Assembly (NCBI RefSeq): GCF_009711205.1
Contig: NZ_WMIG01000002.1
Coordinates: forward strand, 62,001-126,000
Origin: Paracoccus litorisediminis
Lineage (GTDB): Bacteria; Pseudomonadota; Alphaproteobacteria; Rhodobacterales; Rhodobacteraceae
DNA: 64,000 nucleotides
Direction of reading: 5' to 3'
The notes under the pieces were generated by a model. That model saw only the letters and a list, made by a program, of their open reading frames with translations. It made no database searches and had not been told where the DNA came from. Below, piece after piece: positions 59,101 through 64,000 of this stretch (positions are counted from its first letter, which is position 1; each line of letters opens with the position of its first letter). A program made the position numbers and the translations under genes.

Positions 59101-59385
59101 CGGGTCCATGATCGCCGCCTCTTTGGGCGACAGCCCAAAGAACTCGGCGTCGAATTCGTCGAATTGCCCAAGAATCGCGGCCGAGGGCACATAGTTCGGG
59201 TCCGAGAGCCGCGCACGGCTTTCCCCCCGCGCGATCAGGTCGGGCTGGGAAACCGGGCGGATCGATTCGACGCCCCGGCACAGATTGTCCCAGTATTCGG
59301 CCACGTTCGCGGCGCCGGGCAATTGCGCGGCCATGCCGACGATGGCGATATCCGTCTCTGACACCCCAGTCTGGTCGAAGGCCAT
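53101..59385 (-). CDS. Type I polyketide synthase: KS-AT-KR-DH-ACP-TE
   Basis: 2094 residues from the ATG at 59385, which has GAGG 7 bases upstream; an ATG at 59391 is the longer alternative used for numbering here. KS (about 13-440): TACSTS (Cys186), HGTGT (His322), NIGH (His364). AT (about 540-840): GHSMGE (Ser636). KR (Rossmann 1160-1350): TGGFGGIG, then Ser1294, Tyr1307, Asn1311. DH (about 1380-1630): HRTASGQALMPG (His1389) and HPALLDIATG. ACP: GGHSL (Ser1752). TE (about 1820-2090): GFSGGG (Ser1898), His2061. All active sites look intact. The KR precedes the DH, opposite to the usual modular order. No ER. The AT specificity motif (IAAHS) fits neither the malonyl nor the methylmalonyl pattern cleanly. 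Confidence 0.95.
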   Translation of the reverse strand: MAFDQTGVSETDIAIVGMAAQLPGAANVAEYWDNLCRGVESIRPVSQPDLIARGESRARLSDPNYVPSAAILGQFDEFDAEFFGLSPKEAAIMDPQHRKFLETCWHALEDAAHVPERFRRPIGIWAGCGMGSYFYWNVCSNRDLVDGVGHFLLRHTGNDKDFLSTRVSHVFDLTGPSINIQTACSTSLVAIHMACQSLHSGECDMALAGGVTIEMPHGLGYLYKENEILSPDGHCHAFDHRAQGTVFGSGAAVVVLRRLKDAIDDGDHIWAVIKGSAINNDGAAKAGYLAPSVEGQAQAVAEALVMSGVSSDSIGYVECHGTGTALGDPIEVAALNQAYARVSDGTRQGPCHIGSVKTNIGHLDTAAGSAGLIKSALTVHHGRIPASLGYEAPNPAIDFEGGPFRVNDRLGDWPVPGPRRAGVNSLGVGGTNAHAILEQPPELPASEESDWPFQIIAVSGRSKAALDANSAALAAWLRANPSVDMADLSFTLTDGRRQFDRRRVLVAHDPVEAAEMLENPDPRLVFDHQPVAEGAGAVFMLPGGGAQYAGMARGLYQTEPVFREWMDRGLDHMSEAHGTDLRALWLPEPGTEPEADKRLLQPSLQLPLLMITEYALAQLWIDWGVKPSALIGHSMGENTAACIAGVMSFEDCIGLVRLRGLLMDRVPAGGMLSVPLEPQDFAAEMSGLGLDLAAVNGPAMSVVSGPDAALDAFAAKMSAREIECQRIAISIAAHSRLLDGVLSEFRDYLASIPLHAPQIPIISNQTGQPLTVQQATSPDYWVQHLRGTVRFADGIGWLAQDPARIYLEVGPGRAMQAMAKAHPAVSAGQVITTLRHRDQATGDDSYFMAALARVWACGGFIDWDQIRGGARRLRLSLPGYAFQRKRYFIERAAAPADSRPELARIEAPAEWGWRPAWKLAAPAVEIGPEGPVIAGTQDWLIFVDDLGIGERLAGLLRGLGQRVATVQIADTFADKGEGRFTLPVESDREGYEMLLSALAAQERVPQRILHLWSLTQGAQFRPGSSLLNSQLERGYFGLLHLAQAIGAELPDARLDLIAICNDALSIAQEPATSPEKATAAGPIRVMPHEMPGVSARLVDIRLPEKRGTDAAALMLLEEALAPSGAALAAWRDGRRFEQGLERVALAEDGMAGIPPAAVCLITGGFGGIGQTIARELAARGGARLALVTRGRLDAAPILAALHQLEAAGAEVIAIRADVTSPEDMARAVAETRARFGTLDVVLHAAGIVRDSLIAAKSDDDSWDVLAPKLLGTQALMQALAADPVGMTVLFSSTSSVIAPAGQADYVAANEYLNAVARSAPKALGRVVAVNWGVWADAGMAARALGLESALTSGATLQRPLLDQAMPLPRGREFRTTLSAERWIIDGHRTASGQALMPGTGWIEMIAEAAQEAGLQFPFVIRELEFLRPVLVDGATLVTTRVEPEGDALRIRILDDPQGEANVTALVETLTESTPAPLVVAGRWDMDGQGQALASAQERQLAFGPRWQVLRRYRLKGDEGMAELALAPEFVSDAGQGWLAHPALLDIATGWAMALIRGWSPDHLWVPMGYRAIRIYGVLPAQVTSHVRNAGDNSDAQGMAQFDITLAGPDGVVCAEIRGFSLRKLENAIATRPAGRAAPARNLSPAERRLQHNISQGIPAAIGPAMLSRAISTGLPQVFVSSLDLPALVAEAGLAETAAPSEGGFERPDLDSDFIAPAPGTQAELAAIWSELLGIAQVGAADSFFDLGGHSLIAVRMFGQVRKAFGVDLPISTLFEAPTIAALAALIEERTGPREIVADNVRAMPTNTRTKRRFVVDMGGRGAGTPFFMVAGMFGNVMNLRQLAQRLGVDRRFYGLQARGLLGDDKPHETFADAARDYIAELREVQPEGPYLIGGFSGGGLTAYEMARQLRAAGEEVAMLVMLDTPLPLREAVSRKDRLMIRWRELAEGGPGFAAKWLRDRVAYEFIRRSKARAVEAEASTDSGDTFHDLAIEAAFLNALPGMELSVWDGPVAMLRPPLDLRWKVTGGRWINSGRDYVVADNGWSDWMPKLQVIEVPGDHDSMVLEPNVRRMTSILREILREADVDASAQVQAAE

Positions 59386-59612
59386 CAACATCCCTCATTC
59401 AATGACAGGTCGCCGCGTGAGCGAGAAACAATAAACAACTGCTGCGCGTATTCTGAATATCGAATCCTGCGCGATCCACCAAATGCTATCACCGCTAACA
59501 GGCCTGCCTTTTTCGGCAGAATCCTTCTGCGGGTGCAAAGGCGGCGCTTGTCTGAAACGGCGGGCTGTGGATGGATTGGGCAAGGCCATCAGTTCGCGGT
59601 GCAGGAAAAGGC

Positions 59613-60377
59613 ATGGAATTCACCTTCCCCGACGACCGCAAGGTCCAGATCAATTGCCGCGATGCGGCAAGCCTGCTGACGCAGGTCGGACAAAACCTGA
59701 CCGAAGGGCGCGGATTCGCCTTGGCCACGCTGAATGTCGATCACCTGCAGCGACTGGCCGAGGATGCGGGCTTTCGCCACGCTTACGCCCAACATGATCT
59801 GGTCTGCGCCGACGGCAATCCCATCGTCTGGCTGTCGCGGCTGGCCGGGCGACCGGTCAGCCTTGCGCCCGGTTCGGATCTGGTGCTGCCGCTGGCCGGG
59901 GTCGCGGCGCGGCAGGGCCTGCCCGTGGCACTGATCGGCAGCAGCAATGAGTCTCTGGCGCTGGCCTCGGCTGCGATGCGCGCGCGCGTTCCCGGCCTGG
60001 CCGTGGCGCTGACCCATGCCCCCGGTTTCCCCTTTGACCCAGCCGGGGCCGAGGCCGATGACATCATCGAAAGCATCCGGCAGTCAGGCGCGCGGCTGTG
60101 CTTTCTGGCCCTTGGCGCCCCCCGGCAGGAACTGTTCGCCATTCGCGCCCGCGATGCGCTGGGGAATGTCGGCTTCGCCTCGATCGGGGCGGGTCTGGAT
60201 TTTCTGTCGGGACATCAGCGCCGTGCGCCGGGATGGGTGCGGCAGGCCAAGATGGAATGGGCGTGGCGGATGCTGTCCAACCCGAAGCGGTTGGCCGCGC
60301 GCTACGCCAAGGGCTTCACCATCCTGCCCGGACATGCCGCCGCCGCGATCCGCTTGCGCAGGCGTCAGGCCCCGTGA
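59613..60377 (+). CDS. WecG/TagA/CpsF-family glycosyltransferase
   Basis: 254 residues from the ATG at 59613, which has AGGA 6 bases upstream; an ATG at 59571 is weaker. GT26 features include FALATLNVDHLQRLAED, the DGNPIVW active-site block, LIGSSNESL and FLALGAPRQELF. ASIGAGLDFLSGHQRRAPGW followed by the EWAWRMLSNPKRL segment is the family ending. It adds an N-acetylmannosaminyl or related residue to a lipid-linked sugar. It is divergent from the PKS across 227 bases that must hold both promoters, and it overlaps the ABC ATPase gene tail to tail by 13 bases. Confidence 0.93.
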   Translation: MEFTFPDDRKVQINCRDAASLLTQVGQNLTEGRGFALATLNVDHLQRLAEDAGFRHAYAQHDLVCADGNPIVWLSRLAGRPVSLAPGSDLVLPLAGVAARQGLPVALIGSSNESLALASAAMRARVPGLAVALTHAPGFPFDPAGAEADDIIESIRQSGARLCFLALGAPRQELFAIRARDALGNVGFASIGAGLDFLSGHQRRAPGWVRQAKMEWAWRMLSNPKRLAARYAKGFTILPGHAAAAIRLRRRQAP

Positions 60378-61402
60378 GGCAGAACCAGCCAGCTTGACCC
60401 CTGGGTCGAGATATGGACGGCCTCGCCCGGTTCGGGCAGCGCTGCGGATGGCGCATTGAAGCGGTCCAGCACGATCTCGCGTCCGGCGACCCGCATGCGC
60501 AACCGCTGGACCGAGCCCAGGAACTCGACCCCGGTGACCTCGGCCGGGATACCGTCATCGGCCAGGGACAGCCCTTCGGGCCGGGCAGCAAGGCTGACGG
60601 CCGAGGGCACGGCGCGGCCCAGCGCAAATTCGGTGCCCGCGACACGCAGGCGACCGGTAGGGGCATCCAGAACCTCGGCATCGAAACGGTTCAGCGTGCC
60701 GACGAAACCCGCAACGAAATCAGTGGCGGGCTGGTTGTAGATCTGGCGCGGCGTGCCGGTCTGATCGGCAATGCCCTTGTGCATGACCACGATCCGGTCC
60801 GAGATCGACAGGGCCTCCTCTTGGTCATGGGTCACGAAGATCGTGGTAATGCCCAGCTGCTGCTGGATCTCTCGGATCTGGTTGCGCAAGCTGACGCGGA
60901 TCTTGGCGTCCAGAGCCGACAAGGGCTCGTCCAGCAACAACACGCGCGGGCGCGGAGCCAGCGCGCGCGCCAAGGCTACGCGCTGCTGCTGACCGCCCGA
61001 CAGCTGCCACGGAAAGCGCGCGCCCATCTCGGGCAGGCCAATCAGCTCCAGCATCTCGGTCACGCGGCCCGCACGTTCGGCGCGCGGCACGCCCGCGACC
61101 TTCAGGCCAAAGCCCACATTGTCGGCGACGGTCAGGTTCGGGAACAGCGCATAGGCCTGAAACACCATGCCGATCTGGCGCTGATTCGGGCGCAGCCGGG
61201 TCACGTCCTGCCCGTCGATCAGGATGCGGCCAACGCTGGGTTCCTCAAAACCCGCGACCATGCGCAGCACCGTGGTCTTGCCACAGCCCGAGGGGCCAAG
61301 GAAGGACACGAACTCGCCCTTCTCGACATTCAGGTTGAAGTCATGGACGACCTTGGTCGAGCCAAAGGATTTCTGCAGGTGATCGAGGTTCAGAAAGCTC
61401 AT
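60365..61402 (-). CDS. ABC transporter ATPase (PotA/FbpC type)
   Basis: 345 residues from the ATG at 61402, coupled to the permease by a 4-base overlap. Walker A is GPSGCGKTT, the signature is LSGGQQQRVALARAL, Walker B is VLLLDEPLSALD, and the switch His is in VTHDQEEAL. The C-terminal 100 residues form a TOBE-like domain. It powers import in the polyamine/Fe(III)/sulfate branch of importers. A longer frame to 61465 lies in the permease and is rejected. Confidence 0.95.
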   Translation of the reverse strand: MSFLNLDHLQKSFGSTKVVHDFNLNVEKGEFVSFLGPSGCGKTTVLRMVAGFEEPSVGRILIDGQDVTRLRPNQRQIGMVFQAYALFPNLTVADNVGFGLKVAGVPRAERAGRVTEMLELIGLPEMGARFPWQLSGGQQQRVALARALAPRPRVLLLDEPLSALDAKIRVSLRNQIREIQQQLGITTIFVTHDQEEALSISDRIVVMHKGIADQTGTPRQIYNQPATDFVAGFVGTLNRFDAEVLDAPTGRLRVAGTEFALGRAVPSAVSLAARPEGLSLADDGIPAEVTGVEFLGSVQRLRMRVAGREIVLDRFNAPSAALPEPGEAVHISTQGSSWLVLPHGA

Positions 61403-62181
61403 TTCGCGGTCTTTCTCACGCCCGCCAAGCGGGAGATCAGTTGCATGACACCCATGCAGCCCCATGTGGCGGCAAAGGCGATGACGGCCAGCGCCGCGGG
61501 CTCATAGGCGCGGTTCGCGCCCAGCAGCTGCATGTAGGGGCCAAAGGCCGGGCGGTTCAGCAGCGCCGCCATGGTGAATTCGCCGATGACGATGGCGAAT
61601 GACAGGAACGCCCCCGACATCACCGCGCCCAACACATTGGGCAGGATCAGGCTGCCGATGATCCGGGTCCAGCCCGCGCCTAGCGATTGCGCGGCCTCGG
61701 TCAGGCTGCGAACGTCCAGCGTCGACAGGCCGGTATCGACGGCGCGGTACATGTAGGGCAGCGCCAGCGTGGCGTAACCGCAAAGCAGCAGCAGGTTCGT
61801 CCCCGAAGCCGTTCCGGTCAGCGGCAGGATCGACGAGGTGTTGTAAAGCCGGATATAGCCGAAGACGACGACGATGGCCGGAATGACCAGCGGCAGCAGG
61901 GTGATGAACTCAATCACCGGGCGCAGGCGCGGCAGGCGCAGGCGCACCCAATAGGCGGTCGGCACCACGATCAACACACCCAGCACGATGGTCAGCAGCG
62001 CCATGACCACCGAGTAGCTGAAGGTCGCACGAAACTGCGGATCGGCCAGCACCGAGCGATAGGCGTCCAGCGAATATTCCCCGCGCCGCATCCGCAGCGA
62101 GAATTCGACCGTCCCGATCAGCGGCAGCAGGAAATACAGCCCGCCAAAGACAATCGCCCCCCAGGACCATATGCGTTTCAT
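61399..62181 (-). CDS. ABC transporter permease 2 (PotC-like)
   Basis: 260 residues with six predicted membrane helices. The EAA loop is EAAQSLGAGWTRIIGSLILP. Start chosen at the ATG overlapping the upstream permease stop (ATGA). It pairs with the following permease to form the channel. Substrate class follows the binding protein. Confidence 0.92.
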   Translation of the reverse strand: MKRIWSWGAIVFGGLYFLLPLIGTVEFSLRMRRGEYSLDAYRSVLADPQFRATFSYSVVMALLTIVLGVLIVVPTAYWVRLRLPRLRPVIEFITLLPLVIPAIVVVFGYIRLYNTSSILPLTGTASGTNLLLLCGYATLALPYMYRAVDTGLSTLDVRSLTEAAQSLGAGWTRIIGSLILPNVLGAVMSGAFLSFAIVIGEFTMAALLNRPAFGPYMQLLGANRAYEPAALAVIAFAATWGCMGVMQLISRLAGVRKTAK

Positions 62182-63029
62182 CGCATCCACCTCTCGGCGC
62201 GCGAGCGCATGATGACATAGGCAAGGTTCGCGAGCCCGGTGACCACGATCATGCCAAAGGCCATGGCATAGCCCAGATGTGGGTCCTGCAGCACGTCGCC
62301 CCGGATCTGCGCGAACAGCATGATCGGCACGATCGACAGCGACGATCCGGTCAGCGCATAGGCCGTCGCCACCGCGCCGAAGCTGTTGGCGAATAGCAGC
62401 GCGAATGTCCCCAGAAGCGAGGGGAACAGGATCGGCAGCGCCACCATGCGCCAATATTGCCCGCTGCTGGCGCCCAGCACCTCGGCGGCCTCGCGCCATT
62501 CGCGTTTCAGCCCCTCCAGCGCGGGGGTGATGATCAGGATCATCAGCGGGATCTGGAAGAACAGATAGGTCAGCGTCAGGCCCCAGAAGCTGAGCAGGTT
62601 GAAGCCCATCGCGTAGATATTGATGCCGAACCATTGTTTCAGCAGCATCGTCACCAGCCCGACCCGACCCAGCGTCGCGATAAAGGCGAAGGCCAGCGGC
62701 ACACCGGCAAAGTTCGAGGCCACGCCGGAAAAGGTCATCAGCGGTGCCTTGATCCAGTCGGGCACGCCGCCCATCACCACTGCCGCGGCCATCGCAAAGC
62801 CAATCAGGCACCCAAGAAGCGCCGAGGCCAGCGAGACCTTGATCGAGATGGCAAAGCTGTCGACGATCCGGGGCGAGGCCAGCCCGGCCAGATTGGCCAG
62901 CGTGAAATGCCCCTCGGGATTTTGAAACGCGCCTATGACGATGTTCATCGTCGGCAGGACCAGAAACAGTCCCGCAAAGGCAAGAAAGGGCACGATGCCC
63001 AGCCAGTTCCAGCCAAACCTGCTCATCAT
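62178..63029 (-). CDS. ABC transporter permease 1 (PotB-like)
   Basis: 283 residues with six membrane helices. The EAA loop is EAAEVLGASSGQYWRMVALP. The N-terminus MMSRFGWNWLGIVPFLAFAG has two ATGs in a row; either may be used. It follows the binding-protein gene after a strong hairpin. Confidence 0.92.
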   Translation of the reverse strand: MMSRFGWNWLGIVPFLAFAGLFLVLPTMNIVIGAFQNPEGHFTLANLAGLASPRIVDSFAISIKVSLASALLGCLIGFAMAAAVVMGGVPDWIKAPLMTFSGVASNFAGVPLAFAFIATLGRVGLVTMLLKQWFGINIYAMGFNLLSFWGLTLTYLFFQIPLMILIITPALEGLKREWREAAEVLGASSGQYWRMVALPILFPSLLGTFALLFANSFGAVATAYALTGSSLSIVPIMLFAQIRGDVLQDPHLGYAMAFGMIVVTGLANLAYVIMRSRAERWMR

Positions 63030-63045
63030 TGCCCCGTCAGATGCT

Positions 63046-63070
63046 GGCCCCGCCCTGAGCGGGCGGGGCC
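63046..63070 (-). terminator. Hairpin between binding-protein and permease genes
   Basis: GGCCCCGCCC (63046-63055) pairs perfectly with GGGCGGGGCC (63061-63070) around TGAGC, 7 bases after the binding-protein stop. No U-run. Such hairpins commonly let the binding-protein mRNA outlast or outnumber the permease mRNA. Confidence 0.6.
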
Positions 63071-63077
63071 GTTGGCC

Positions 63078-64000
63078 TTATTCCTTGACGGCAGCGCCGA
63101 CGACCGAATCCCAGCCCCCGGTCACGACCTTCTTGTTGGCTTCCTGCTGTTCCAGCGTCGGGAAAATCGCCTTTTCATAGGCCGAGGCCTCGGGAAGCGC
63201 GTCCAGCAGTTCCTGCGGAACCTTGCCGGCCTTGACCAGATCGTTGAAGCGGATCGGGTGGCAGTAGCCCTTCAGCCAGCCCAGCTGACCTTCGTCCGAA
63301 TACAGGTATTCCATCCACAGCTTCGCGGCATTCGGATGGGGCGCATAGGCCGAGATCGCCTGCACATAGACGCCCGCGACGACGCCATCCTCGGGGATGA
63401 TGACTTCGACCGGCGGGTTGCCCTTCAGCCCGTCGCGCCAGGACAGCAGGTTGTAATCCCATGCGGTGACGATCGGGGTCGCGCCCTGCGCGATGGTCGC
63501 GGATTTGCCGATGACCGGAACGAAGTTCCCGGCCTTGTTCACCTCGGCCAGCAATTCCATGCCCTTCTGCCCCGAGGCTTCGCCCGGCTCGCCGCCATTG
63601 GCGATGCCCGCCGCCATGACCGAGATGATCGCCTGCGCCGAGGCGCGCGGATCGCCGGCCAGCGCGAAAGCATTGGCATATTCGGGCTTGCTGAGGTCTT
63701 TCCACGATTTCGGCGCGGCATCGACCAGATCGGTGTTCACGCCGAAAGCCATGACCCCGTAATAGTCGCCATACCAATAGCCGTCGGCATCCTTGGCATC
63801 ATCCGGGATCGTGTCCCAGGTGGCGACCTTGTAGGGCTGGATCAGCCCCTCGGCTTTGGCTTGCGGGCCGAAGGACAGGCCCACATCGATCACGTCGGGG
63901 GCCTGCGGGCCCTTGTTGTCCTTGTTGGCGCGGATAGCCTCAAGCTCATCGGCCGAGCCTGCGTCGGGGTTCAGTTCGTTGACCTTGATCTCGGGGTATT
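63078..64000 (-). CDS. ABC transporter substrate-binding protein, partial (polyamine/Fe(III) type)
   Basis: Partial; the 5' end lies to the right of the window, and about 306 residues are visible. The frame stays open to base 64000 (residues before VIDVGLSFGPQAKAEG read through without a stop). Segments such as YWYGDYYGVMAFGVNTDLV, KSWKDLSKPEYANAFAL, and LWMEYLYSDEGQLGWLKGY fit the periplasmic family 1 proteins for putrescine/spermidine, Fe(III) or phosphonates. The ligand cannot be decided from this part. It is the first gene of the transporter operon. Confidence 0.9.
   Translation of the reverse strand, partial: YPEIKVNELNPDAGSADELEAIRANKDNKGPQAPDVIDVGLSFGPQAKAEGLIQPYKVATWDTIPDDAKDADGYWYGDYYGVMAFGVNTDLVDAAPKSWKDLSKPEYANAFALAGDPRASAQAIISVMAAGIANGGEPGEASGQKGMELLAEVNKAGNFVPVIGKSATIAQGATPIVTAWDYNLLSWRDGLKGNPPVEVIIPEDGVVAGVYVQAISAYAPHPNAAKLWMEYLYSDEGQLGWLKGYCHPIRFNDLVKAGKVPQELLDALPEASAYEKAIFPTLEQQEANKKVVTGGWDSVVGAAVKE

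Noticed and set aside
46879..59385. Siderophore biosynthesis cluster
   Set aside because: Related monooxygenase-NRPS genes occur in siderophore clusters, but there is no TonB receptor, siderophore exporter or iron-box evidence here. The Fe/polyamine-type importer at 60.4-64 kb is separately transcribed and its ligand is unknown.

Overview
The window reads as chromosomal DNA of a Rhodobacteraceae alphaproteobacterium, most likely Paracoccus or a close relative. The evidence is the high GC content, a CcrM-type GANTC methyltransferase, the alphaproteobacterial order of the flagellar genes, a DUF721 (DciA-like) gene, and heavy use of 4-base ATGA start/stop overlaps. The genus is an inference. I saw no rRNA, tRNA, CRISPR array, transposase or integrase. 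No gene-free stretch exceeds 300 bases. The longest gaps are 44302-44581, 25658-25911, 59386-59612, 8721-8934 and 22457-22660. In 25658-25911 and 22457-22660 I found nothing I can name.

1-9.7 kb is mostly housekeeping: the 3' end of lpxK, a minus-strand set (dciA-like, dsbA-like, CaiB-type CoA-transferase), mutY, an AlkB-type hydroxylase, ccrM with three GANTC sites in its leader, rnhB-allA, a fosmidomycin-resistance-like MFS pump and a GntR/UTRA regulator. 9.8-12.1 kb has two secreted cell-wall proteins (L,D-transpeptidase and extensin-like). 12.1-18.1 kb is a flagellar block: fliI leftward, and flgB-flgC-fliE-fliQ-flgF-flgG-flgA-flgH-fliL-like rightward.

18.2-27.3 kb is the first surface-polysaccharide block: a GT2 glycosyltransferase, the complete dTDP-L-rhamnose operon (rfbC-rfbB-rfbD-rfbA), a large RTX protein, and a phosphomannomutase/phosphoglucomutase. 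27.4-37.9 kb is metabolic: an NTF2-like/GNAT/nitrilase operon, a secreted MORN-repeat protein, NAD genes (nadE facing pncA-pncB), trhO, and a malic enzyme-phosphotransacetylase fusion.

37.9-60.4 kb is the second polysaccharide block: a Wzx-like flippase, a Wzz-like chain-length protein, a BY-kinase-like ATPase, several glycosyltransferases, an SGNH protein, an ExoY-like priming transferase and a WecG/TagA enzyme. Inside it lies a 12.5-kb leftward operon of four overlapping genes: PKS (KS-AT-KR-DH-ACP-TE), GT2 glycosyltransferase, NRPS (formyltransferase, condensation-like remnant, adenylation domain split by a luciferase-like monooxygenase, PCP) and 4'-phosphopantetheinyl transferase. This is the most interesting system in the window. 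It looks like a compact, self-activating line that could start with a formylated aminoacyl unit, extend it once or a few times, and glycosylate it, perhaps with the rhamnose made nearby. That product model is inference. 60.4-64 kb holds a polyamine/Fe(III)-type ABC importer whose binding-protein gene runs off the right edge.
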